DNA of 64,000 nucleotides. It comes from Cheilinus undulatus (lineage: Eukaryota; Chordata; Actinopteri; Labriformes; Labridae). The notes below the pieces were generated by a model, which worked only from the letters and a program-made list of their open reading frames with translations, was not told where the DNA came from and did not search any database. Position numbers and translations under genes: made by a program. Location: the NCBI RefSeq assembly GCF_018320785.1, contig NC_054886.1, positions 32,223,732 to 32,287,731 of the forward strand. The letters are read 5' to 3'. Below, one piece after another: positions 1-10,009 of the stretch (its first letter is position 1; every line of letters starts with the position of its first letter).

Positions 1-560
1 TCAAACTATTTTTCCTTCTTTTTTTGCTGCCAGTTTAACCCTTTTTTAAAACGCTCTGCAAGTTTAACCCAATTTTACTACTTTTTGTCCAGTTTTGACA
101 CATTTTTTCTACTTTTTTCAATTTCATATTTGCTATAATTGACAAAAAATTTCTCCCTTTTTTTGCCATTTTGACCCATTTTTGCCACTTTTTTTGCCAG
201 GTTAATCCATCTTTTGTTGTTTTTGCTAGTTTTGACCTGGTTTTTGCCCTTTTTTTGCCTATGTTTTCTTACCAGTTTAATCCACTATTATCACTTTTTT
301 GCCAGGTTAACCCAACTTTGCCACATTTTTTTCCAGTTTAACCCCAATTTTATATCCTTTTATTGTCCAGTTTTGACCCATTTTTTTCCACATTTTTGCC
401 AGTTTAATCCATCTTTTGCCCTTTTTGCTAGTTTTGACCTGGTTTTTGCCCTTTTTTGCCTATGTTTTCTTCCCAGTTTAATCCATTATTATCACTTTTT
501 TTGCCAGGTTAACCCAACTTTGCCACAGTTTTGACCCATTTTTTTCTACATTTTTGCCCA
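1..560. repeat. T-rich TTTTTGCC minisatellite
   Basis: Tandem, degenerate T-rich units built on TTTTTGCC(A/C) alternating with CCAGTTTAACCCA-like units. A higher-order unit of about 200 bp is repeated: the stretch near 221-330 reappears at about 425-527 with few changes. The left edge is cut by the window. The open frames here arise only because the repeat lacks stop codons; I see no gene. Confidence 0.85.
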
Positions 561-873
561 TTTAAGAAAACAGGGTTTGCATTTTTTTAAAAGATTATAT
601 TGCACTACAACATAAATAATTTATTTTGTCTTGCTTTGAAAAGAGTGATTATTATTCAGGTGAAAAATTTAATATGGCTATCACAGCTTAACTTTACAAT
701 GGAGCATGATTTTGCTGATCTCCATGCCCCCCCCTTGGCTGGGTCCCAGAAAGCTGTCCCCTGTACCCCCCCTGATAGGTGGCCTTGGTCCTGACCCTGA
801 GAAACCCTGCAGTAAAGGATCTGAACTCTCCCTGTAGCTCTGATGTTTTTAATGTTACCTGTGCAGGTAGACA
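561..873. other. Upstream region of the lectin-TenA gene
   Basis: Unique-looking sequence before the first ATG at 874. A plausible splice acceptor (TGTGCAG, ending at 866) lies just before the ATG, so an untranslated first exon probably lies further upstream. No clear TATA box or CpG island is visible. Confidence 0.35.
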
Positions 874-3800
874 ATGGTGCCTGTGATGGTTTCCCTTCTT
901 TTGTCCGTCCTCCTGACTCAGACGTCTGCCTCCCTGCCAGTTACAGGTAAAGATCAAACAGAGATCAGCATGTAAACAGTTAAATGTTGTGTTGGAGCTT
1001 TATCTGAACATTGTGTTCTCAGAGACAGAGACGTTCTCCTCATGCCCACCACGGTGGCTCCTGTTTGAGCAGAGATGTTTCGTTTTCTACCCCGTGTGGA
1101 GCACCTGGAGCAACGCTGAGGTAAAAATTATTTAATCCAGCTCATGTCACATTCAGCTGTTACACATTTTAAATACAGTTTAACTAGAATATCTCTGTTC
1201 CTATCTGTATTTTAGTCCGTGTGCTCACAGGTGGGAGGTAACCTGGCGTCTCTTCACACACCTGAGGAGAGACGGTTTACCCTGCAGCTGCTGAGTTCAC
1301 ACTCCTCCGTGTGGCTGGGAGGATACCAGCAGCAGAAGGTGAGGGACTCATGTCTGCTCTGGTTCAGCTATCAGAACTTTATATCAACATATTCTAAACA
1401 GCGAAACAAGAGTTCAACAAGACCAGAAGGTAGAACTCTGATATCAGAAGGAAAATCAATATACACTCAGGTTGAACCAGGAAATGCCTGTTTAATTCTG
1501 CGTCTAACAGGGAACCTCTCTGTCTGTTTTTCTCTCTGAAGAACGTCTCTTGGTTCTGGAGTGATGGCGACTCCTTCAGCATCAGGGATTGGACCAATCA
1601 GGGGCAGGGAAATACAAGAGAGGGCAGGGCTTGTTTACAACTGGACCCAAAAAGTAAACAATTGTTATCTGATTATAAGATTTGGACAACGATTTTTGCA
1701 TTTACACTGTTATTTTCTTTTAGAATTACTTATGCTAAGCTAATTACTTATGCTAAGTGCTAATTTGTGTGCTTTGTGTTCAGATGGAGAGCTAAACAGC
1801 GCCCCCTGTGGAGAGCTCAAGTTTTACATCTGCTCCACTAAAGCTAGGTAGGTGAAAGTTGGAAGAATTATTTCAGTAGTTTTACTTTGAAAGGACCCAG
1901 TGTAGGAAACCAGACAGCTTTCTTAAAACTAACAGGCCTAGCTAATAGCATCTACATGTTGTTTGAATTAGCCACGCCTCCTCATTATGTAAACATTGAG
2001 CCTTAATCTAATTTAAACAGATGAGTCGTCATGGACACAGAAATGAGCTCTAGAGACCAAACTGTCAATTTGTAAATTTTGTCCATTTTGTCCATTAAGA
2101 GGGAATCAAAGAGGGCGAACTTTAAAGGTCTGTCTTTCTAAAGAGCAAGAACGAGGTGATTTCTCAGATTTGGTCTATTTTGAGGGCAGCCAAAAGGCGT
2201 TCACCCTGTGTATTACCATTTTATATTTAGCTGAAAAATTGTTTGTTTCTTCAGCTAAGGGTTGACATTTTAACATAGGACTTTATGGGGAATGACTCAC
2301 TTTGGAGCTGGCCTCTAGTGGCCTGCTTAGGAGCTGCACTTCCTGGAAGTTTGGCTTACTTTTTCAGCCTGTTTTGGTTTTGTTTTTCTTACTGGATGGA
2401 CCATTTTTAAATCAATATAACAAAGATGCATAGATGTCATATATCTGGTCTGGATTAGCTAGTAGCTTGCAAAACTTACCTATCAATAAAGGAGGCCACG
2501 CCCCTAATATGGCACTACTTTAGATCTCGTTGTGTTTGAAACACCTGAGTTACTGTTTATAAAATTTCTCCCACTGAATTCTACTATTTCATCCAACGCA
2601 AGAAAACAGAATGTTTCTGCAGCTGAAAAGAACTTCTTTTTTTTTTTTTTTTAGATTTATTTTTGGGCATTTTTGTGTCTTTATTAGATAGAGGAGGACA
2701 GTGGATAGAATCGGAAACAGGATCAAGAGTGGGGGAGAAACATGCGGTAAAGGGCCTCAGGCCAGATTCAAACCTGGGCCGCCCGCGTACATGGGGAGCG
2801 CCTTTAACCACTAGGCCACCTGCTCCCCTAAATAGGACATTTTAACATGGGACTTTATGGGGAATGACTCACTTTGGAGCTGGCCTCTAGTGGCCATTTT
2901 AAGAACTGCAGTTTTCGAAAATTTGGACTATTTTTGGACTGTTAAATCAAATAGGTCAAGTTTAGTCATCTTTATCAGCTCCGTAGAGTCTAGCACACTG
3001 CTAGCTACACTAACCTGTCAATCAAAGAGGCCGCGCCCCTGATATGGCATTACTACCAGTGTTATAGAGTGGTGCAGTGGTGACATAATTTTGTAGGCTA
3101 ACCGGAAGTTAGCATTGCATGGGTTCCCACGGCGTTTTTGGATTATTGCTGAAAATAAGATCTGTTTCCAATAAAAGTTTATGAAACTTACACGTTTTGT
3201 TTATAAAGATAATCTTCATAAATTGATAATATCAGCATCGTATCTGGTTTGTTAACCTACCTGTTGAAAGTAAAAAGGTAACGTCATGCTATAATGAACA
3301 ACAACATGATCAACTAATTAACGTCATCACCCACAGATACAAGTGAACGGCAGGCTCAGTTGCCACGCTTCGGATGATGTCATGTAGAACGCTGTAGTCC
3401 TTGTTAGCTTTCTTTTAGCAACTGCCTTATTACAATGTGAAAAGATACACAATTCAAAGGGGCACCTTTCACATGTATTTTATGTTGTAGGATAAAACAT
3501 TAAACTCTCATTCAGTGGACCCCCACCCACAAAAAGGATTGAAACTGAAAAAAAATAAATAAATAAACAACTCTTCAAACATTTATGTCTAATCTTTAAA
3601 CATTTTTAACATTAATATATTTTGAATATTTTGGTTTGAAAATGTCCTAAACATCTGCCTTTCCCTCTTATTCAGTTATAATGCCATTAAAAACCCATTT
3701 TTCATATTTTTTTTGGCCATTTTACAACTTTTTGCCACTTTCCCCATTTTTTCCACTTTTATCCCATTTTTACCCTTTTTTTGCCTTTTTGCCCATTTAA

Positions 3801-6800
3801 GCTACCTTTCATCATGAAATATCTTTTTCCCCCATTTTTTTGCTCATTTTTGCTACGTCTTTTTGCCAGTTTTTCCCAATTTTTGCCACTTTCATGCCAT
3901 TTTTGGCCTTTTTCACTTTTTTTCCAATTTAAGCTAACTTTCATCATGAAATATCTTTTTTCCCCAGTTTTTTTCTTTTGCTCATTTTTGCAACATCTTT
4001 TTGCCAGTTTTTCCCAATTTTTGCCACTTTTATGCCATTTTTTGCCCTTTTTTAAACCATTTTTTGCAACTTTTTGACCATTTAAGCTCCCTTTTGCCAT
4101 TAAATACGTCTTGTTTCCTTTTTTCCCAATTTTTGCCTCTTCTTTTTGCCATTTTTGCCCTTTCTCACATTTTTTTTGCCGCTTTTTGCCCATTTAAGCT
4201 ACCTTTTGCCATTACATACCACTTGTTTCCTCTTTTTTGCCCATTTTTTCCACTCTTGACTGCTTTTTGCCCATTTTAGTCACTTTCCACTCATTTTTTG
4301 TCACTTCTCACCCATTTCTGCTACTTTCTGACCATTTTTTCTACTTTTTTATCCATTTTCGCCCCTTTTCACCCATTTTTTGCCGCTTTTTGAGCATTTT
4401 GCCACCTTTAACCTATTTTTATGCCACTTCAAGCTGTTTAGCCACTTTTCACCTCTTGGATTGTGACTTTTGCAAAGGTATTTTTCAGCAATTTTGCTCT
4501 TTGGATGAGGGTTGAGTAACACTGCTCTATAGCATAGTCCCTATAGTAACTATAGATCTATCCATTTTGCTCAATGCACAGCAGAGGTTAGCAAAGCAAA
4601 TCACCTTTTTCAGGTTATAGTTCTGCGCCTCCTTGAAGCTCTGTGGCGCCCCCCAGGGGAGGCCCGCCTCACACTTTGAAAACCACTGCCGTAGACTTTC
4701 AGACGAGGGAACCGGAAGTGCTAAAATGCTAACTCGCTTCCGCGCTTTAGGACTCATTCCTGCACCACTCTATTGTGCTTGAAGTAACCATATTTAAAAA
4801 CAAGGACTCATAGACAAGGTCTTTTCTTTAAACTTGCCCCTTCAGTTGGAACTGAAAAAAATGCAAATATATATAAAAATAAGCACTTTTACACAAATAT
4901 TCTTTTGTACAATCCAAGTCACAGGTTCTGAATGTAATGTCCTCTATATATTTAAGTGTTTGTTTAATCTTCTCTGTTTTTATCCATATTTAGCTCTACA
5001 TTCTCCAGCAACAGGAAACCAGTAGAGCCTGGTGAGAGTTTACTGGATTTAAATCAACATTCAGACTGAAAGTGAAAGAACAACATGCAGTAAATTGATC
5101 TCTTTCAGTGTTTTACAGTCATATTAAATGATTTTGGATTTATACCCCCATTGTGTTAATGTTTTGCCAGCGTAGATGTGTAGTTTGATGCTTCTTTTCT
5201 ACATTTTTAACCCTTTCCTTATGGTGTTTTGACTTCTCTTTAAGACCTGGTCCCTGGTGTTGGTTTATTTGATGTCTTATGGAGTTACAGTGACATGGTG
5301 GCAGAGGAGGTTCTCTACTCGCCCTTCATCAAACAGATGAAGTCAGGTCAGCTGACGCAGCGCTGCTATGACAGCTTCATCCAGCAGGAGGCGCTCTACC
5401 TGCAGAAAGTCAGCAGCACACTGGAGGTCAGGGGTCATTCTTTGTTTTTTGTTCTGTTCTCAACATTTGTCATCGATTTCTCCTTTAGTTGAGTGACTGT
5501 CCGCTGATGTTCAAGGATGACTTGGTGATTAAGTCATCTCTTTGTCTCCTTCAGGCTCTGATCAGCAGATCCCAGGAAGCCGATGATATGAGATTATTGC
5601 TGCAGGATTCACTCAAACACTACAGCAGAACAAACCAGGTGAGACAAACATCACAAATACCTTTAACTATATAAAAAAAGCCCAAAAGTTGGCCCTGTGT
5701 GAATATGGTGAAATAAATACCACAGAAAGTTAGGTGTTTGAGAAGAGTAATTCAGATAATTATGAAATTATTTTTTGTTATATGATAACATTTCTCCTCT
5801 TTTAGACCCTCCTTACTTCCTCACCTCCACCCTGGCTCCTCTGGTCCCTGCATTCTTTCCACTCAGTGGTTTTGGAGGATCCGGTCTATCTGGTGGTGGC
5901 GTTATCAGCCCGGTCCAGCCTCCGAAGCTTCCTGACCCGGGAGCACAGGTCAGGAGCTGAGGAGGTCTCTGGGTCTGAAGACAAATCTGAGAGTCTTTAC
6001 AGGAAGTGGATAGAGGGCAGTCTGACAGAGGACACCTGGACACAAAGGTAGACTTAAAATCAGAAGATGGAGTTGAAAATCAGTTTAGTTGTTCCATGCA
6101 AGTATAGGAAAAGGATTTCACTCCAAAGTAAACACAAGTGTACTAAACTGAACTTTCACCAATACTGAATTAAATTCGCTCCTTGGTCCCTCCAGCGACC
6201 TCAACGATCTGGGCACCCCCTAGAATAGTTCTAAAATTCAGCCCCCAAAGCATGCTGGATTTTGAGATTTGGTACACACATTCGGCATTGCATGACCTAC
6301 AAAAGAGCCTCTTGGACCCATGTCGCCAAATAAACAGGAAGTCCACTGTTCTGAATTTTTGGTGAGAAAACTTGACAGAGTGGCCCACAAAGTGGCCCTT
6401 TCAAGAGATCTTTCTAAGACAAACTCCACGAAGGGGGTTCCTCAGATCCTCTTGTAATTTGGTTTACTGCAAGAAGAGACCTTTGTGGAAATCAGTTAAA
6501 TGGCTCGTGTAGAAAACTCGAAGGGTGTGGCCCCGGTAGCTCCTCAAAGTTTGATATCTCACCATTGCACAGAATGTTGTTCTTTCATGATGTTCTCCAC
6601 TCAAAAGCAAATAATCACTTTAATGGATGAATAGATGGTGGTTTTGTGTTTTTGTGCCCCTAATTAGGGATTAACATTGTGTTAATTGTGTGGTTTACAG
6701 GTACAGTCAGGTCATAGAAGGACATCGGGATTACCTGGATGTTTTTAAGGCCGTAAACATCTTCAGAGAGTTCATGATGAACCAGAGAAGCTTCTACAAG

Positions 6801-6809
6801 TCACTGTAA
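874..6809 (+). CDS. Secreted C-type lectin domain fused to a TenA/THI-4 domain (10 exons, 374 aa)
   Basis: Exons: 874-946, 1023-1120, 1216-1338, 1542-1653, 1784-1847, 4994-5031, 5245-5426, 5555-5638, 5806-6047, 6701-6809 (stop TAA). All junctions are GT..AG, and phases 1,0,0,1,2,1,0,0,2 chain without a break to 375 codons. Residues 1-20 form a signal peptide (MVPVMVSLLLSVLL...). Residues 32-152 are a long-form C-type lectin domain. Residues 153-176 are a Ser/Pro linker. Residues 177-374 resemble TenA/THI-4 proteins: SPFI near 195, QQEALYL at 216-222, YRKWIEG at 323-329, and a final helix. The protein is probably secreted, which is odd for a fold normally used in intracellular thiamin metabolism. 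Its biochemical activity is unknown. A polyA-like AATAAA lies at 6984-6989. The main doubt is the 3.1-kb intron before the 38-nt linker exon; two separate genes are the alternative. Confidence 0.7.
1023..1847 (+). other. C-type lectin domain exons
   Basis: Four exons encode a long-form CTLD with six cysteines at residues 32, 43, 60, 129, 144 and 152, and the typical SLHTPEE, VWLGG, WFWSDG and FYIC landmarks. The usual Ca2+/sugar motifs are missing: no EPN or QPD triplet (QGQGN lies there), and the WND position reads LNSAP. Classical Ca2+-dependent sugar binding is therefore unlikely. If the donor at 1847 is not used, the frame stops one codon later (TAG), which would give a lectin-only product of about 157 residues. 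Confidence 0.85.
1960..3060. repeat. Dispersed repeat, two direct copies flanking a SINE
   Basis: The block GACTTTATGGGGAATGACTC and the following TTGGAGCTGGCCTCTAGTGGCC occur at about 2,279-2,322 and again at about 2,852-2,895. Relatives occur on the opposite strand near 41,540-41,600 and, more diverged, near 42,735-42,790. This is a common non-coding fish repeat; no protein is seen. Both copies lie in the long intron of the lectin-TenA gene. Confidence 0.6.
2639..2829 (-). mobile_element. tRNA-derived SINE
   Basis: Read on the minus strand it begins GGGGAGCAGGTGGCCTAGTGG (pol III box A, TGGCCTAGTGG), has box B GGTTTGAATC about 35 bases on, and ends in a poly(A) tail (poly-T at 2639-2653 on +). 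This is the layout of tRNA-derived fish SINEs. It is not a functional tRNA gene: there is no acceptor-stem pairing and it carries an unrelated tail. Confidence 0.8.
3063..4772. mobile_element. MITE interrupted by nested elements
   Basis: The ends read TAGAGTGGTGCAG and (inverted) TAGAGTGGTGCAGGAATGAG, matching the uninterrupted copy at 12,573-13,163. The present copy is split after TTAAACTCTC (about 3,514) and resumes at GTAGACTTTCAGACGAGGG (about 4,691). The inserted 1.2 kb is a hAT-type element that itself contains a T-rich minisatellite module. Confidence 0.7.
3515..4688. mobile_element. hAT-like non-autonomous element carrying a TTTTTGCC minisatellite
   Basis: The right end, read inverted, is CAGTGGTTTTCAAAGTGTG, a hAT-type terminus; the left terminus is lost. 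The left part (GTGGACCCCC..., ACATTTATGTCTAAT) matches 57,582-57,780. Inside, about 3,700-4,524 is a minisatellite of TTTTTGCC units closed by GTTGAGTAACACTG, whose inverse (CAGCGTTACTCAACC) opens the module at 57,857. No coding capacity. Confidence 0.65.
5245..6809 (+). other. TenA/THI-4 (heme-oxygenase-like) domain exons
   Basis: Four exons encode about 198 residues of an all-helical TenA-like domain. TenA enzymes hydrolyse thiamin or aminopyrimidine. Here Y221 fits the conserved active-site Tyr (B. subtilis Y47), but E218 stands where Asp44 is expected. I see no Cys in the central helix, where the catalytic Cys135 should be, and the final-helix Glu seems replaced (MNQRSFY). Catalysis of the TenA type is doubtful. 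The domain begins at residues 177-182 (LFDVLW), upstream of the first Met in this exon (5295), so it needs the upstream exons. The assignment rests on motif pattern, not an alignment. Confidence 0.65.
6170..6640. repeat. Dispersed fish repeat in the last intron of the lectin-TenA gene
   Basis: Non-coding sequence of a type common in fish genomes, with short phrases such as GGCACCCCCTAG, ACAGGAAGTCC and TTGTAATTTGG. The block at 25,540-25,900 has similar phrases (AGGAAGTCTGC, CTTGTACTTTGG) and may be a distant relative. No termini or coding region recognised. Confidence 0.4.
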
Positions 6810-6909
6810 GAGAAGATCAATAATATGTGTGTAGATGTATGTGTGTGTTTGTTATTAGGATTGCTAAATGTGTTTCTGCTGCAGAGACTGTGATGAAGAG
6901 GATATGTGA
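6806..6909 (+). other. Possible alternative 3' end of the lectin-TenA gene
   Basis: The stop codon at 6807-6809 overlaps a strong donor (ACT|GTAAGA, at 6806). Splicing from 6805 to the acceptor ending at 6884 would replace the stop with DCDEEDM and then TGA (6907-6909), an acidic tail. Two further exon-like blocks follow (to 6952, and 7038-7100), both bounded by good splice sites and probably 3' UTR. Confidence 0.4.
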
Positions 6910-6989
6910 TGAAGAAGAGGAGGAAGCGAACAGGGTGAAGGTGCACATAAAGGTAAGCCACATCAGTGTGAAAATGTTCAGCTAATAAA

Positions 6990-7770
6990 GTTCAAACACT
7001 TCTCTAAGCTTACACTCCACTCTCTGTTTTTAACAGGATAAAATCCCCGCTGATATGGACGACTGTAAATCTCTGCAGCATGTGTTTGATGTAAACAGGT
7101 GTCTTTTCAAAAAGGGATTTTCTTCAGTAAATATGTAGAACATTTAACAAAAAAGAATAATTCATCAATCAATTAAATTTATATCAACCAAGAAACAAAG
7201 AGATGAAGCTGAGGAGGATCTTAAAGGGATATTTTGGTGTTTTTATGATTCTTTTATGGAAATGCACTGAGACAAACTTACATGTTACTTTACAGATTAA
7301 ATGTTTGCACTACAAATGTAAATCTATGAAATGATGATCTATGATATTTTCAAGATCTAAATAAATATTGATGTTTATTACAGACATTGTCATTAATCTG
7401 TTTGTTTAACCATGTATATTTGGAATGTGATGCTCATAAGGTCAAATAGTGGACAAACTCAAGTAGAAGAAACAGAACTTTTGAAATCAAGTGTATCAGA
7501 ATTATAAGCATTTAACTTGGATTAACTTTTTGCCTGCATGGTTGACCTTGACTATATGGGTGCAACCAAACACTATTACCTTTTATTTAAACTGAAATAT
7601 AAATGGAAATGACCAGCCTTATGATAATTCTGATAGTCACACCTGTGAACACTATGTCCATGTTTCTGATCCAGACAGCTGTCTCTGTCGCCCTCTGCTG
7701 GCTGAAAAACTACACTGAACTGCACGGTTCCTGAAATGCACAGCTCTTGGTGTTTGTGGTACTTCTTTAA
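6990..7770. other. 3' flank of the lectin-TenA gene
   Basis: AT-rich sequence with several AATAAA-like signals (for example near 7,361) and exon-like blocks that are probably 3' UTR. No protein-coding region recognised. Confidence 0.35.
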
Positions 7771-8590
7771 TGACTAACACCAAGTCCAAAAAAGTTGGGA
7801 CAATGTCTAAAACGCGAATCAAAACAGAGTACAGCAAATCCTTCTTAACTTAAAATCACAGCATAAAGATATTTAATGATCAAAATGATCAACTTTTTTT
7901 CATCATCCACACACAGTCAAAACTTGAAGCCTGCAGCATGCAGCAAGAAGTTGGGATGGAGTAACTCCTGCAGAATAGGCTTTGGCAGGGTCTCGCTGAA
8001 ATAAACAGGGACGTCCCTGAAAAGACTGGATGGAAGCATATGTTGCTCCAAAGCCTGTTTGTCTTCTCAGAATTAATGCAGCCTTCACAGATGTGTTAGT
8101 GACCCATGCCATGGGCACTAATACACCCCCATCACAGATGCTGACTGTTGAATTTTGTGTTGATAACAGTCGACAAAGACGACCATGATTTACACAAGCT
8201 ATTTCAAAAGTGGACTTGTCAGACCACAGAACACTTTTCCACTTCAGGTCAGCCCGTCTCAGATGAGCCCAGAACCAGAGACGTAGATGAGGCCTCTCTT
8301 ACATAGTAGCCTTGGCTGACATTTGTAGATGAAGTGATACTAACGATGGTTTTCTGAAGTGTTTCTGAGCCTATGTTGTAATATTCATCACAGGATTATG
8401 ACTTTCATTTATGCAGCACTGACTGAAGGGTCAAAGGTCACTCCAGATTACCCCAGGTTTTCTGAATCTTTTGATGTGTTGGACTGTAGAATGTCAAATC
8501 TCTGATTGCCTTGCTATTGCACGTTGAGAATCTTTGTTTATAAACTCCTGGACTATTCACCCTCACAGTTTTTCATATTATGCATTAGTG
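7771..8590 (-). mobile_element. Decayed DNA transposon with GTCCCAAC ends
   Basis: The left end, CCAAAAAAGTTGGGACAATG, matches the terminus at 31,996 and the fragment at 45,985. Minus-strand frames near 7,903-8,118 keep transposase-like fragments (RRQTGFGATYASIQSFQG) broken by stops and frameshifts. Same broad family as 22.8 and 32.0 kb. Confidence 0.55.
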
Positions 8591-8619
8591 GATGTTTTCT
8601 TTCTCTTGCTAAAATAGGT

Positions 8620-9802
8620 TAAATAATTTTTTAAAAACACACAAAACAAAAGCGATCAAGAAAATACACTTTAGAATTATATGACATCATGTATTTATGC
8701 ACAGTACTTTGCATCAACAGACAGGAAGGAGGATTGACACAACCCCAGTGGTTCTCCGGGAAAAATAATCTGTTGAAGTCAACAAAGTCTGCTCCTTTAG
8801 GGCGGAGTGAGTCGTGGTTGTGCTGAGTAAGCCTAGTGTTCTGTCCAGGCAGGTAGTAGTGTTGCCACAAGCCCCTGGTTGTGTTGTGGATGTCCCAAGG
8901 ACCCAATAACCACCAGCAGTCTCCAGGTGTATAACCAGGATTTGAAAGGCCTGGACAAAAGAGATGCTATCTGCCTTGACCTTGGCTGCTGAGCGACACG
9001 TTTATCAACATGTGTTGACTTGACTCTGGAAATGCTGTGTTAGTTTTTCTGTAGATGTAACGAGACACACACCATCCAAAAAGATCACTTTTGTCTCATC
9101 AGTCCACAGAAAATCTTCCCAAAAGTTTTGGGGATCATCAGGATGCTTTTAGTCAAATATGAGATGACAAGCCTTGGCGTTCTTTTTAGTCAGCAGTGGT
9201 TTTGGCCCTAGGACTTTCCCATGATGCTATCTTTGCCCAGTCTCTGTCTTCTTGTTGAACCATGAACTCTGACCTTAACTAAGTCATGTGGGGCCTGCAG
9301 GTCTTAAGATGTTGTTCTGGGTTCTTCTGTGACCTCCAGGATGAGTCATCACTGCGCTCCATTATCAATGGGTTCCAAGTGGGATTGTCCATGGCTTCCC
9401 CACCTCTGATTGCCAAGGTGGACCCCAAGTGGGATCTACCTGGGATCCCTAGAGTTGGGCTCTATATGGGTCTAATACGAACTGACCAGATAAGCCCAAT
9501 CCAAAATCCAGGTAGTCACAGGTGAGGCCACTATAGACAGACCCACCTGGGATCCATACTTGCAGCCTGTATACACCCCCATATGGGGCCCCATGGACAT
9601 GCTGGTTGGGTCTTGGAGTAATTTTGGCAGGCCAGCCTCTCCTGTTACAAATTCTCTCCATTTGTGGACAATGGCTCTCAGAGTCCTAAGCCTTAAGAAT
9701 GTCTTTTTAACCCTTTTCAGACTGATAGAAGTCAGGTCTGGGTGTGGCAGCTTTCCAGCTTTCCAAAAGAAGTGAGTCACAACTAATTCAAAATTTACCA
9801 AT

Positions 9803-9836
<34 letters not shown>

Positions 9837-9960
9837 TAGGGCCAGGTAGGTTTAGAAGGCTTTTCCCTCAATAAATGAAATCATCATTTAAAAAATTACA
9901 TTTTGTTTTTACTCGTATTATCCTCGTCTAATATCATGGGCAATATAATTTGGCTTTTTT
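8620..9960 (-). mobile_element. Decayed Tc1-like transposon with an internal insertion
   Basis: The minus strand at about 9,060-9,240 keeps a Tc1 transposase block (PLLTKKNAKACHL-like, then FGKIFCGLMRQK). Another Tc1 block is at 9,640-9,780. Between them, about 9,360-9,610, lies unrelated sequence rich in TGGGATCC-like repeats. The terminal part at 9,812-9,960 matches the 63.45-kb copy on the opposite strand. No intact frame remains. Confidence 0.65.
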
Positions 9961-10009
9961 GACCAAAAAAACCCCCAAAAAACTCTGTTGTCAAAATGAA
10001 CAGATTTCT

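Noticed and set aside
2750..2829. tRNA gene
   Set aside because: Box A and box B are present but the rest is a SINE with a poly(A) tail; no cloverleaf.
3759..4193. Lys-rich 144-codon minus-strand frame
   Set aside because: Reverse reading of the TTTTTGCC minisatellite.
5295..5492. Independent TenA gene starting at the Met at 5,295
   Set aside because: The domain already begins upstream of this Met, and the upstream exon joins in phase.
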